Shown: positions 17,448-26,576, numbered from the stretch's first letter. The stretch: 64,000 bases of DNA from UBA7702 sp040776805 (GCA_040776805.1 JAXGZS010000001.1:124001-188000); one strand, 5' to 3'. Numbers and translations: made by a program. The notes: generated by a model from the sequence alone, not told the origin.

Positions 17448-19099
17448 GTTTTTCCTATCCCGGCAGAGAGAAGAAGGCTTTGACGCAGATTGACCTAACC
17501 ATAAAACAGGGCGAATTTGTCGTGCTCTGCGGCAGATCCGGTTGTGGCAAAAGTACGCTGATGCGGCATTTGAAACCGGTTTTGGCGCCCCACGGCAAAA
17601 AAGAGGGGCAGATTCTCTTTTACGGCACCCCTTTAAACGAAATCGATTTTCGCGCCCAGACTTCCCAGATCGGCTATGTTTTGCAGAATCCCGATAACCA
17701 AATTGTCACCGATAAGGTATGGCACGAGCTTTCTTTCGGCCTGGAAAGCCTCGGCGAGGATAGCCAGACGATCCGCTTAAGAGTCGCCGAGATGGCCAGT
17801 TATTTTGGTATCCAGGACTGGTTTCACAAGGACGTCAACGACCTTTCCGGCGGTCAGAAACAGCTTTTGAACTTGGCTTCCATCATGGCCATGCAGCCTT
17901 TGGTGCTCTTGCTTGATGAACCCACTTCACAGCTGGATCCCATCGCCGCTTCGGATTTTCTGGAAACGATCCGCAAGATCAACCGGGAAGTCGGTACCAC
18001 GGTGATCATCACCGAACACCGCTTAGAGGATGTTTTCCCCTACGCCGACCGGGTGGTGGTCATGGAAAAGGGCAGGGTCATCGCCAACGATACCCCCCGG
18101 GCGGTAGGACGCAGCCTGCAAGACGGAAAAAACCCGATGTTCCACGCGCTGCCCTCACCGATGCGGATCTATGCCGGCGTGGCAAACGACCTCGAGTGTC
18201 CCCTGACCGTACGGGAAGGCCGCAGCTGGCTCAGCGAGCTGGTGGATGGCGCGGAAATCCAAGAACGCGCCATCATCGACGATAAAAAACCCGAGGATTT
18301 CGAATCTGTGGTGGAAATGAAGGAGATCTGGTTCCGCTATGAAAAGAACAGCCCCGATGTGGTTCGGGGTCTGTCCGTGAACATTCCCCTCAACAAGATC
18401 TTTTGTATTGTCGGCGGCAACGGCACCGGTAAAAGCACCACGCTGAAGCTGCTCACCGGAATTTTAACGCCGTACCGCGGTAAAATCGTGATTCGCGGCA
18501 AGCACATCCGAAAATACAAAGGCAATGAACTGTTTGAACATAACCTGGCGATGCTGCCCCAAAACCCCCAAGCACTTTTTGTGAAAAAAACAGTCAAAGA
18601 GGATCTCCTGGAGATGCTCAACCGCGAACCCTTGAGCGAAGAGGAAAAGGAACAGCGCATTGCGGAAATGGCTGAGCTGGTGGATATTACCGACCTTTTG
18701 GATCAGCACCCCTACGATATCAGCGGCGGCGAGCAGCAACGGGCGGCTTTGGCCAAAGTGTTACTCATTGAACCGAAGATTTTGCTCTTAGACGAACCCA
18801 CCAAAGGTTTGGACAATTATTTTAAATTCAAGCTGGCTTCCATCCTGAAAAAGTTAAACGAAAGGGGCGTTTCCGTGATCATGGTTTCCCATGATATCGA
18901 GTTTTGCGCCGCCTACGGCGATAGCTGCTCCATGTTTTTCGACGGCGACATCGTCACCACCGATACTCCCAACCGTTTCTTCTCCGGCAACAGCTTTTAT
19001 ACGACTTCGGCCAACCGTCTCTCACGGCATGTTTTCTTGAATGCCGTTAACGATGAGGATGTTATTGAATTATGCAAGCGGAACGTAACGACAAGATAA
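17420..19099 (+). CDS. ECF transporter double ATPase (EcfA-EcfA fusion)
   Basis: Two ABC ATPase domains are fused in 559 residues. Domain 1: Walker A GRSGCGKST (about residue 36), signature DLSGGQKQ, Walker B LLLDEPTSQLD. Domain 2: GGNGTGKST (about 334), ISGGEQQ, LLLDEPTKGLD. Together they form the nucleotide-binding dimer of the ECF module. The start ATG 17420 overlaps the T gene and has GGAGG upstream; the 3' end overlaps the S gene by 28 bases. All three transporter genes are thus translationally coupled. Confidence 0.93.
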   Translation: MACFEIKDLSFSYPGREKKALTQIDLTIKQGEFVVLCGRSGCGKSTLMRHLKPVLAPHGKKEGQILFYGTPLNEIDFRAQTSQIGYVLQNPDNQIVTDKVWHELSFGLESLGEDSQTIRLRVAEMASYFGIQDWFHKDVNDLSGGQKQLLNLASIMAMQPLVLLLDEPTSQLDPIAASDFLETIRKINREVGTTVIITEHRLEDVFPYADRVVVMEKGRVIANDTPRAVGRSLQDGKNPMFHALPSPMRIYAGVANDLECPLTVREGRSWLSELVDGAEIQERAIIDDKKPEDFESVVEMKEIWFRYEKNSPDVVRGLSVNIPLNKIFCIVGGNGTGKSTTLKLLTGILTPYRGKIVIRGKHIRKYKGNELFEHNLAMLPQNPQALFVKKTVKEDLLEMLNREPLSEEEKEQRIAEMAELVDITDLLDQHPYDISGGEQQRAALAKVLLIEPKILLLDEPTKGLDNYFKFKLASILKKLNERGVSVIMVSHDIEFCAAYGDSCSMFFDGDIVTTDTPNRFFSGNSFYTTSANRLSRHVFLNAVNDEDVIELCKRNVTTR

Positions 19100-20316
19100 G
19101 GGAAAAAACCGGCATCCGCCAGATCGCCCGTACCGCCTTTGTGGTGGCACTGGTCTGCTTTGCCATGCCCTTTGTCACCGTGGTCAACGGAGAAACCGCC
19201 GTCTCTTTCAGCATCTGGCAGTTTGCCGCCTCGGATTTTCAATACAGCGAGATCGGTTATCTATTGCCCCTCAACGCCGTCTCCATGATCATCGCCTCCC
19301 GTGTTTTTGCTTGGGCGACCATGGTTTTCGCCGCTTTCGGCCTGCTCTTGCTTTTTAACAACAACCGCGCCACGAAGCATAGCGACAATACGCTGCCCTC
19401 CCTCGTTGCGGCGTTGCTGGGCATCGCTACCAGCGTGCTGATCTATCTTTATGTTGGTTATCTGCTGCATATTCATGTCGATCCAGACGTCACGGTGGCC
19501 TTGGCCAACGGCGGTATTGCCCAAATCGCCGCTTTTACCGGGGCGGCGCTGTTTCTTTTGCTCAACCGGGTCAAAAACAGGACGAAGCTGGCGGCGCTGC
19601 TGATTCTTTTGGCGATTCCTTTAACCATCTATTTCGGTATGCTCTTTCTTGGCGACCGCAAATACTATCTCATCAGCTTGCTGGTGATGATCGAGACGAT
19701 TCTGCCCTTTATGCTGATTTTTGAAAACCGCAGACCGGAAGCGCGGGAGTTGGTTGTTCTTGCCGTGGTCGCGGCCATCGGCGTCGTCGGCCGCGCCGCC
19801 TTTTTTATGGTGCCCTACTTCCAGCCGGTGACGGCCATTGTGATCATCGCCGGCATCAGCTTCGGCCCTGAGGCGGGGTTTCTCGTCGGCGCCTTGATGG
19901 CCTTCGTTTCCAACTTCTTTTTCGGTCAGGGGCCGTGGACACCCTGGCAGATGTTCTCTTTCGGCATCATCGGTTTTGTTTCCGGCCTGCTGGTGCGAAA
20001 AGGCAAATTGAGTGCGAAACGGCTGCCGCTTTGCATTTACGGCGGTTTTATGACCCTTTGCGTTTACGGTTTTTTGATGGATACCTTCACCGTGCTGACG
20101 ATGAACTTTGTTTCCAGTTGGAAGGAAGTCCTTGCCATTTATATCTCGGGTTTTCCTGTCAATTGTATTCACGCATCGGCCACAATCTTTTTCCTCTTTG
20201 TGCTGGCCAAACCGATGCTCGAAAAAATCAACCGGGTTAAGAAAAAGTACGGCTTGATGGAGCCCGGTGAAAATCTTTATGAAAATAAAAACCGCGCAAA
20301 AAAGGGAAAAATATAG
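19072..20316 (+). CDS. ECF transporter S component with extra N-terminal membrane domain (CbrT-like)
   Basis: The 414-residue protein has two parts. Residues about 1-190 hold a membrane domain with several hydrophobic segments. Residues about 195-395 form an S-component-like six-helix domain (AFFMVPYFQPVTAIVIIAG, then SFGPEAGFLVGAL and NFFFGQGPWTPWQM). CbrT, a known cobalamin S component, is the best functional guess because riboswitch 1 controls the operon. The extra N-terminal domain is longer than a minimal S component. The gene ends with TAG (20314-20316), then CGG TGA in frame. Confidence 0.8.
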   Translation: MQAERNDKIREKTGIRQIARTAFVVALVCFAMPFVTVVNGETAVSFSIWQFAASDFQYSEIGYLLPLNAVSMIIASRVFAWATMVFAAFGLLLLFNNNRATKHSDNTLPSLVAALLGIATSVLIYLYVGYLLHIHVDPDVTVALANGGIAQIAAFTGAALFLLLNRVKNRTKLAALLILLAIPLTIYFGMLFLGDRKYYLISLLVMIETILPFMLIFENRRPEARELVVLAVVAAIGVVGRAAFFMVPYFQPVTAIVIIAGISFGPEAGFLVGALMAFVSNFFFGQGPWTPWQMFSFGIIGFVSGLLVRKGKLSAKRLPLCIYGGFMTLCVYGFLMDTFTVLTMNFVSSWKEVLAIYISGFPVNCIHASATIFFLFVLAKPMLEKINRVKKKYGLMEPGENLYENKNRAKKGKI

Positions 20317-20330
20317 CGGTGAGGACGTAA

Positions 20331-21131
20331 ATGGCAGACATGAAGACAAAAAAGACAGGGGTTTTCAGCTGGTGCGGCTATCTTAGCGACTTCGGCCGCC
20401 GGGCGGAATATATCAAAGAAGCCGGTTTTGACGGTCTGATGCTCTGGTGGGAAGACGACACAGGGGATTGGCCCTATACTAAAAAACAAATGGTGGAGAT
20501 CGCGAGAGACCTGGAGCTGGAAATCTTCAACAGCCATATTGCCAATATCCATGAAAATTTTATCTGGAGCGAAAACAGGGCCCAGCGGGAAAAGCATCTT
20601 GTTACGATTCGCGACACCATCGAGGAAATCGCCGACCAGGGTATTTTTAATCTCGTGATCCACCTTTGCGAAAGCGATGAGGTACCGCCGCCGGGGAAAG
20701 CGCTTTTTGACAGTATTGAGTATATACTCCCTTACGCCCAGGCGAATCAAGTGACCCTTTCCCTGGAAAACACGTGGCGCAGCGATTATCTCACCGCGGT
20801 CTGGGACGCCTTTCCCCGGGAAGGCCTGGGCTTTTGCTTCGACACCTCCCACGCCCAATTGCGGGATCAGTTTGATCTGCTGAAAGACCACCATCATAAG
20901 CTGACGGCGCTGCATCTCTCCGACAACGACGGGGAAAAAGACCGTCATTGGTTGCCCTTTGACGGTGTGATCGACTTTAAGACCCAGGTGTCTCCTTATC
21001 TCAGCAAAACGACGGTTCCCTATACCATGGAACTCGTCAGCGATAAACAAAAATACCCCGACGAAAGGGCTTATCTCCGTGAAGCCCGCCGCCGCCTGGA
21101 ACGTTTGATGTCCATGGAAGAGGCATTTTAA
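20331..21131 (+). CDS. Sugar-phosphate isomerase/epimerase-type TIM barrel (AP_endonuc_2)
   Basis: This 266-residue protein has the xylose-isomerase-like TIM-barrel pattern: an N-terminal FSWCGYLSDFG strand, VIHLCES, LSLENTW, GFCFDTSHA and ALHLSDNDGEKDRHW, giving Glu/Asp/His metal ligands. Members isomerise or epimerise sugars or inositol derivatives. It is the last gene of the riboswitch-1 operon, 14 bases after the S component, which is unusual company for a sugar enzyme. Whether it acts on a corrinoid-derived or other compound cannot be said. Confidence 0.75.
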   Translation: MADMKTKKTGVFSWCGYLSDFGRRAEYIKEAGFDGLMLWWEDDTGDWPYTKKQMVEIARDLELEIFNSHIANIHENFIWSENRAQREKHLVTIRDTIEEIADQGIFNLVIHLCESDEVPPPGKALFDSIEYILPYAQANQVTLSLENTWRSDYLTAVWDAFPREGLGFCFDTSHAQLRDQFDLLKDHHHKLTALHLSDNDGEKDRHWLPFDGVIDFKTQVSPYLSKTTVPYTMELVSDKQKYPDERAYLREARRRLERLMSMEEAF

Positions 21132-21155
21132 GCCATTCTTTTTGTAAGGAAATGA

Positions 21156-21183
21156 TTGACAGGACGTCAAAACGTGATATAAT
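21156..21183 (+). promoter_or_regulatory. Consensus promoter of the transcobalamin-like cluster
   Basis: TTGACA (21156-21161) and TATAAT (21178-21183) with a 16-base spacer lie just after the isomerase gene and about 20 bases before the second cobalamin aptamer. Confidence 0.9.
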
Positions 21184-21199
21184 CAGAATCAGATAAAAG

Positions 21200-21330
21200 A
21201 ATAAACCCGTAAACGAGGAATGGGGTGCGAATCCCCAACGGAACGGCCACTGTGAAGCGGCGCTTTCCCTCCCTTTGATGAAACAAAGTGCAGGAAGAAA
21301 GCAAAGCCAAGTCAGGATATTCGTTTTTGG
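21200..21330 (+). ncRNA. Cobalamin riboswitch 2 (surface-protein cluster)
   Basis: The conserved cobalamin elements appear in order: GAGGAATGGGGTGCGAATCC, CAACGGAACGGCCACTGTGA, a variable stem arm, and the B12 box AAGCCAAGTCAGGATATTCG. A terminator stem follows at 21361-21397. The first downstream gene is the SLH protein at 21450. This places secreted proteins under cobalamin control. Confidence 0.92.
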
Positions 21331-21360
21331 GGGGAAACCGCACCGATTTTGCAAAGTAAG

Positions 21361-21397
21361 CGTACCGCACGTTTTTTGGTGTGAGTACGTTTTTTTG
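21361..21397 (+). terminator. Expression-platform terminator of riboswitch 2
   Basis: CGTACCGCAC and GTGTGAGTACG pair imperfectly and are followed by seven T. It lies between the B12 box and the SLH gene. Confidence 0.75.
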
Positions 21398-21449
21398 TTG
21401 CCGGCGCCGCGGCCGGTGCAAAAAAGAAAGAATAAAAAGGAAGAAAATT

Positions 21450-23612
21450 ATGAAAAAAATGAACAAAAACATTATTTTTGCCCTGGCCGTGATGGCCTTG
21501 GTACTTTGTTTCAGCATGGGAGCTGCCGCGACCACCGTCGCGGAAGCCGACGTTACCCTTGACGTACAGTCGGCGGGGGCCTTTGCCCTGCCCTACCAAA
21601 CCGTAACCGTAAACGCCAATCTTGCCGAGGAATACGGTTACACCGATCAGCTTTCCCCTTCGGAACAGGTCAGCGCCTTGGATGTAATGGTGAAAATGCA
21701 TGAATTGATCTACGGCGATGATTTTACCACTGCGAATTGTACGGATTATCTGAACGTTAGCGCAGACGGCTGGATTTTGAAAGCCCTTGAAGAAGCCTCT
21801 TATAATTGGTCCTTCATTCTCAACGGTGAATGCGCCCATTCTGATGTGGAATCTTCTTACGGCGGTTATGAAGGTCTCACCGTCAATCAAACCGCAGTGG
21901 CCGACGGCGACATCTGCGAGCTGGTGGAATACCAGGATACCACGGATTATGCTGATCAATGCCTTTGGTTTCTGCAGAATAACGCGAAAGTTACTTCCCT
22001 TGACGTTGTCGCCGGTAGCTCCATTGATCTGCAGCTGGCCGGTTATCCCTTTGCGACGAAAGGCGCTTACGGAACCGAAGCCATCCTGGCGGAGCATCTT
22101 TCCGCCCTCAGCGGCGTTCAGCTGGCTCTGATGAACGAAGATGGTACGTTGGATGATATCCCCGAAGCGGTGACCGATAAAGACGGCGACGTGAGCTTAT
22201 CGTTCGACGACTGCGGCAGCTATACCCTTGTTGCCACAGTGCCTGCCTCCTCTGAGACAAAGGCCTTTCTTTCCGTGCTCACCGTTAACGTGCATCAAGC
22301 GGTGAAAGCCTCCGTTTACACCGACGTCCAGATGGCGGGTGCATTTACCTTACCCTACCAAATGGTTCGCGTATCCTCGGATCTCGCGGAAAGCTACGGT
22401 TATGTGGATTCCGTTCCCTTCTGGGAAAATGTCTCCGCCCTTGATGTGATCGTAAGAGCCCATCAAGTGGCTTACGGAGACGCCTTCAACAAAGAAAAAT
22501 GCGCCGATTATCTTGAAGTTTCAGAATATGGAGGCCTCAAAAAGGGCTTTGAAAAAGCAACGATGAACTGGGCCATTGCCGTCAACGGTGAATGCGCCCA
22601 TACCGATGAGGAGGTTTCGTGGGGCGGCTATAACGGCCTTGCCCTCAATCAAACTCCGGTGGTCAGCGGCGACGTCTGCGAACTGATGGAATATCAGAAG
22701 TCCAACGCGACAGATCACTATATTTGGCTGACGCAGGATGACAAACGTGTTGACGCCGTTTCCGTCCCTGTAAATAAAGACATCACCTTTTCTGTGGGAA
22801 GCTTTGAATTTATGACCTACGGCGCTTACGGCACCGAGGCGATCATAGACGATCACCTTACCGCTTTAAGCGGCGCGCAGCTGGCGGTGATGAATCAAAA
22901 GGGTGAACTGACGGATATCGACGACGCCGTGACCGATGAAGACGGTAATGCGACCATCTCCTTCACTGAAGAAGGCGCTTACACCGTTGTGGCCTATCTC
23001 CCTGAAGAAAGCGGCGATAAAGCATTTATGGCAGTGATTTCCGTGAACGCCTATATCGCGAAGGACGCCGCGAAAATGACCGATTTGGTTCCCGGCGCCT
23101 GGTATACGGAAAGCGTCTCCGCCATGTTGTCTCAGGGCCTGATGAAAGGCGTTTCGGAAACGAGATTTGATCCCAACGCTACGTTGACCCGGGGGATGTT
23201 CGCGACGATGCTCTATCGTTACGCCGGTTCTCCCAACGGCGGCGCAGCGCCCTTTACGGATGTTGCGGCTTCGGCTTACTATGCCGCCGCGGTGGCTTGG
23301 GCCTATGAAAACGAGATTACCAACGGCGTTAGCGCCACGAAATTTGCTCCCAATGATCAGATCACGAGAGAGCAAATGGCCACGATGATCCTGCGCTTTG
23401 CCTCGGTGGTCGGTCTTGACCTGCCTTCCGGTGACGGTGCCGCTTTGTTTGACGACGACAGCGCCATTTCCCCTTATGCCAAGGCGTCCGTTTACAGCCT
23501 TGTAAAAGCCGGTGTGATTAAGGGCATGGGACACAATACATTTGCGCCGAAAGAGACAGCCACCCGGGCCCAGGCCGCGGAAATCATCTATCGGCTGCAG
23601 AATCTGAAATAA
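21450..23612 (+). CDS. SLH-anchored surface protein with two transcobalamin-region repeats
   Basis: This 720-residue exported protein has a signal peptide (residues 1-31), two copies of a module of about 240 residues (about 34-285 and 287-540) and three SLH motifs (about 542-720; ITREQMATM, ETATRAQAAE) that bind cell-wall polymer. Each module has an N-part with V-S-A-L-D-V, YGD-x-F, N-W-x-x-x-x-NGE-x-A-H and GGY-x-x-L, and an Ig-like C-part starting at G-A-Y-G-T-E-A-I. The N-part layout, with a central NGE turn, resembles DUF4430/transcobalamin C-terminal domains. Position directly behind a cobalamin riboswitch suggests corrinoid capture at the surface. Function is inferred. Confidence 0.72.
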   Translation: MKKMNKNIIFALAVMALVLCFSMGAAATTVAEADVTLDVQSAGAFALPYQTVTVNANLAEEYGYTDQLSPSEQVSALDVMVKMHELIYGDDFTTANCTDYLNVSADGWILKALEEASYNWSFILNGECAHSDVESSYGGYEGLTVNQTAVADGDICELVEYQDTTDYADQCLWFLQNNAKVTSLDVVAGSSIDLQLAGYPFATKGAYGTEAILAEHLSALSGVQLALMNEDGTLDDIPEAVTDKDGDVSLSFDDCGSYTLVATVPASSETKAFLSVLTVNVHQAVKASVYTDVQMAGAFTLPYQMVRVSSDLAESYGYVDSVPFWENVSALDVIVRAHQVAYGDAFNKEKCADYLEVSEYGGLKKGFEKATMNWAIAVNGECAHTDEEVSWGGYNGLALNQTPVVSGDVCELMEYQKSNATDHYIWLTQDDKRVDAVSVPVNKDITFSVGSFEFMTYGAYGTEAIIDDHLTALSGAQLAVMNQKGELTDIDDAVTDEDGNATISFTEEGAYTVVAYLPEESGDKAFMAVISVNAYIAKDAAKMTDLVPGAWYTESVSAMLSQGLMKGVSETRFDPNATLTRGMFATMLYRYAGSPNGGAAPFTDVAASAYYAAAVAWAYENEITNGVSATKFAPNDQITREQMATMILRFASVVGLDLPSGDGAALFDDDSAISPYAKASVYSLVKAGVIKGMGHNTFAPKETATRAQAAEIIYRLQNLK

Positions 23613-23822
23613 TCTTTTTGCAGCAGTGAATAGAATCATAGGCTGCCGAGAAAGGCTTAGACACGGTGAACACTCTGAGCTGCGGCTGTGCCGTGTACCA
23701 AAACGTACTCAAGCAGTCGCGGGGCAGTGGGTTCCCCGCGTATCAGACTTTGTCGGTGGCCTATGTTGCCCCTGTGCAAGCAGGGGCAGCATAGCCTTGT
23801 AAAATAGTAAAGGGATGATAAA
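23613..23822 (+). other. Structured 210-base intergenic region
   Basis: No gene is visible. Three hairpins can form: ACACGG...CCGTGT (about 23660-23695), CGCGGGG...CCCCGCG, and CTATGTTGCCCCTG paired with CAGGGGCAGCATAG. None is followed by a good T run, so they look like mRNA-stabilising or regulatory structures rather than terminators. The region sits between two co-regulated surface-protein genes. Confidence 0.5.
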
Positions 23823-25496
23823 ATGAAACATTTTGGCAAATATACCCTGATCCTTGCCGTTTGCCTAACTGTGCTGATTTTCTGCAGCCTGCCGGTGGCC
23901 GCGGCGGTGGCCGCCGACGGTACCGTCGGTACCAGCGCAAAAATAAACACTTACTTGAAAGATGGATATAGTGCAGCGGACTACTATTATTCTTCGGGTT
24001 CCCACAAAACGCTGACCAGCTATTGGTCGGTGTTCGGCGCTTACGCCAGACTCGGTGAGGAAATTCAGAACGGGGAATATACTTACAACGCCACGGAAAG
24101 CGATCCGAATCAGCTCGGGGCCAACGCCCTGGCCGTGATCATGATGGGGGACGACCCCTATCATTACAAAGGCAAAAACCTGATCCAGGAAATCGCCGCC
24201 ATGGGATCTGACGGCGCCTTTTCCATTCCGGTCTTTAACTTTTTGGCTCTGCAAGCCGCCGGCTACGATCTAACCGTGGCCCAAGAGAAAGCCTTGGTGA
24301 GCAAATGCTGTGAAAAACTTACGGATCTCTCCCAAGGTCCCGATATCGGCGGCTGGGCTTTGGTGGCCCTGAGTCGTTATCTCGACGATCCCGCCTATCA
24401 AAGCAGGATCAATACGGCGTTGACGACGTATCAAACAGAAGTCGCCAAAAATATGGCCGGCGCCAGCATGGGTTCGGCGGGGCTTTCCACCGGTTGCGTG
24501 GTCACCGGCTTCACCGCCCTCACCGCCGTAGGTATAGACGGTTACGACGTGACGACGGACGCGCCCTGGGCCACCATGACCACCCCTCCGCTCGAGCTGA
24601 TGTGGGATTGTCTCAAAAAAGGGGAAGTCAGTTCCTTCTATGACCACCAGTATTATATGGAGTTTTCCGATCTCTACAAGGTGCTTTATGAAGACGGCCA
24701 GCCCGCCTGGATCGCCTGCGGCGTCACGAGAGGACAGCTGGAAACGTTAACCAATGAGGCCAACGCGCTTTTGGCCAACGCGGCCCGCTATACCAGCGGC
24801 AGCGTAAGCCGTTTGCAAACGGCTTTAAACACCGTGAACGGCCTTACGGAAACGCAATTAAGTAAAAAAATCCCCACTTGGGGAGCAGCCTATTACGCCC
24901 TTTACCATGCCGTGGAAACTTGCCGGGAGAAGGGTAACGCCGCTTTGATGACGGATCTCGATCATTCCCAGTGGTATTATGAGATGGTCAGCGGTGTGGT
25001 CGCCGAGGGTTTGATGAACGGTACCAACGCCGCGTCCACGATTTTTGAGCCCAATGCCAAACTGACCCGTGAAATGATGGTGCAGATTCTCTACAATATG
25101 GCGGGGCAACCGGCTTACACCATCAAGAATCCCTTTTCCGATGTGCCCTCCACGCGATGGTCGGCGGCGGCGATCATCTGGGCCTATGAAAACGAAGTTG
25201 CCAAAGGCACCGGTACCGCCAGCTTTACGCCGGGTCAACCTGTGACCAGAGAACAAATGGCGGCGTTTATCTGCCGTTACGCGGAAAAAATGGGCATTTC
25301 ACTGACAAAGGGCTCTGCCGCGCCGTTTGCCGACGATAACGCGATCTCTCCCTATGCCAAAGACTACGTTTATATCCTGGTCAACGAAGGCATCGTCAAC
25401 GGCATGGGCGGCAACTATTTCAAACCGGCGGAAACGGCAACCAGGGCCCAGGTGGCAAAAATCATCTACGGCCTGATGTCGAAAATGGACGTATAA
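23823..25496 (+). CDS. SLH-anchored alpha/alpha-toroid protein (transcobalamin N-domain-like)
   Basis: This 557-residue secreted protein has a signal peptide (about 1-31), a helical-repeat domain (about 35-375) and three SLH motifs (about 376-555). The repeat domain has NALAVIMMGDDPYHY, then GAFSIPVFNFLALQAAGYD, GPDIGGWALVALSRY and STGCVVTGFTALTAVGID, the recurrent G-G-W/A-L-x-A-L pattern of squalene-cyclase/prenyltransferase toroids. Transcobalamin and intrinsic factor use the same fold for their N-terminal B12-binding half. Partner DUF4430 domains are encoded next door. Cobalamin binding is inferred from fold and riboswitch context. Confidence 0.75.
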   Translation: MKHFGKYTLILAVCLTVLIFCSLPVAAAVAADGTVGTSAKINTYLKDGYSAADYYYSSGSHKTLTSYWSVFGAYARLGEEIQNGEYTYNATESDPNQLGANALAVIMMGDDPYHYKGKNLIQEIAAMGSDGAFSIPVFNFLALQAAGYDLTVAQEKALVSKCCEKLTDLSQGPDIGGWALVALSRYLDDPAYQSRINTALTTYQTEVAKNMAGASMGSAGLSTGCVVTGFTALTAVGIDGYDVTTDAPWATMTTPPLELMWDCLKKGEVSSFYDHQYYMEFSDLYKVLYEDGQPAWIACGVTRGQLETLTNEANALLANAARYTSGSVSRLQTALNTVNGLTETQLSKKIPTWGAAYYALYHAVETCREKGNAALMTDLDHSQWYYEMVSGVVAEGLMNGTNAASTIFEPNAKLTREMMVQILYNMAGQPAYTIKNPFSDVPSTRWSAAAIIWAYENEVAKGTGTASFTPGQPVTREQMAAFICRYAEKMGISLTKGSAAPFADDNAISPYAKDYVYILVNEGIVNGMGGNYFKPAETATRAQVAKIIYGLMSKMDV

Positions 25497-25516
25497 CGTA
25501 TAAAGGAAGTGTTACG

Positions 25517-26275
25517 ATGATGAAACGATACGCGCAAAAATTCGTGTGGCTTGCGCTTCTTTCGCTCCTTGCCGCCTTTTGCCTGAGCGGTTGCGGCACG
25601 ATTACCACAGAGGAAGCCCAGCAATATTTAGACGGCAACGGCGATACATCGGAACAGGACTACTCCAAATATGACTCCGGCGAAGTCGGCGCTTATGATA
25701 TTGAAGAGAGCGAGTCCGGCGCGGAGACGGATAACAGTTCCGCCGCGGCGGAACCCTCCAACAACTCCACCGCCGCCGTTACGGGGCAAAACGGTAACGG
25801 CTCTTCGTCCTCGTCTGCTTCTTCTTCGGCGGCGAATCAACCCGCCGCCGTCACGGAAGAGAATCAGTCGGTGAATACTTCGGTGACCAACCAATGCACC
25901 ATCTCCATCAGCTGTGCCACGATTCTCAACAATATGCCTAAGCTGGCGGCGGAAAAAAAGAGCCTTGTTCCCAGTGACGGGGTGATCCTCAAAAAAACCA
26001 CGGTTACTTTTTATAAAGGGGAAACGGTTATCGATGTTTTGAAACGGGTGACGAAGAAGAACAGCATCCATATGGAATTCTCCGACAACGTCGCCTATAG
26101 CGGCGCCTATGTGAAGGGCATTGCCAACCTTTACGAGAAGGACTGTGGCAGCGGTTCCGGCTGGCAATACTGTGTCAACGGCTGGTATCCCAATTACTCT
26201 TGCGGTAATTATGTGGTAAGCTCCGGCGACGCCATTGCCTGGAACTATACTTGTGTGGACGGCGATCTGGATTAA
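25517..26275 (+). CDS. DUF4430 (transcobalamin C-domain-like) lipoprotein
   Basis: This 252-residue lipoprotein has a lipobox LSGC (Cys26), a low-complexity Ser/Asn/Ala/Glu linker (about 30-125) and a C-terminal DUF4430 domain (about 127-252). The domain has GETVIDVLKRVT, YVKGIANLYEKDCG, GSGWQYCVNGWYPNYSCG and GDAIAWNYTC, the classic transcobalamin-like C-terminal pattern. The linker would hold the domain away from the membrane. The gene starts 20 bases after the toroid gene with AAAGGAAG as RBS, and a terminator follows. It would complete the B12-binding pair with the toroid protein; this pairing is inferred. Confidence 0.8.
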   Translation: MMKRYAQKFVWLALLSLLAAFCLSGCGTITTEEAQQYLDGNGDTSEQDYSKYDSGEVGAYDIEESESGAETDNSSAAAEPSNNSTAAVTGQNGNGSSSSSASSSAANQPAAVTEENQSVNTSVTNQCTISISCATILNNMPKLAAEKKSLVPSDGVILKKTTVTFYKGETVIDVLKRVTKKNSIHMEFSDNVAYSGAYVKGIANLYEKDCGSGSGWQYCVNGWYPNYSCGNYVVSSGDAIAWNYTCVDGDLD

Positions 26276-26295
26276 GCAAAAGACAGTTCACATTG

Positions 26296-26327
26296 GGGAA
26301 TACGGAAAACTCCGTATTCCCTTTTTT
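26296..26327 (+). terminator. Terminator after the first surface-protein set
   Basis: A perfect 11-bp stem GGGAATACGGA / TCCGTATTCCC with a 4-base loop and six T closes the riboswitch-2 operon. Confidence 0.93.
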
Positions 26328-26357
26328 ACGCTTCTTTCTTCTTCTGTTGACGGATGG

Positions 26358-26385
26358 TTGACAGTTGGTTCTGACATGGTATAAT
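26358..26385 (+). promoter_or_regulatory. Promoter of the second surface-protein set
   Basis: TTGACA (26358-26363) and TATAAT (26380-26385) with a 16-base spacer. It gives the second set its own transcription start, with a leader of about 185 bases. Confidence 0.85.
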
Positions 26386-26391
26386 GGGTTT

Positions 26392-26560
26392 AATCGAAAA
26401 CCCCAAGCAAAAAAAGGGCTGCTCCCTTGCGGTCCCAAAGGCGGGATTTTGCGCGAATTTTCGTTAACCGGCAAAAAAGAAAATCTTTTTTCCGCAAAAG
26501 ATCTTTGCTGTTTGTTTGATTCGACGCCGCCTCAGGCGTGGTGTTTTCTATTTTTATAAA
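26392..26560 (+). promoter_or_regulatory. Structured 5' leader of unknown class with weak terminator
   Basis: The leader can pair AAGCAAAA with TTTTGCGC around inner G/C arms. It ends in a small stem ACGCC/GGCGT (26524-26539) followed by a T-rich stretch. I cannot match it to a riboswitch class that I know; it lacks the cobalamin core and B12 box, unlike the leader of the first set. Confidence 0.4.
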
Positions 26561-26576
26561 GGAAGGTTTATTTGAT

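Noticed and set aside
21200..21240. tRNA-like T-loop (GGGGTGCGAATCCCC)
   Set aside because: It is the conserved stem-loop of the cobalamin aptamer; no acceptor or anticodon stems accompany it.
26392..26560. Cyclic-di-GMP or cobalamin riboswitch before the second surface set
   Set aside because: Neither the GCAAAGCC-type core of c-di-GMP-I nor the B12 box could be found; kept only as an unassigned leader.
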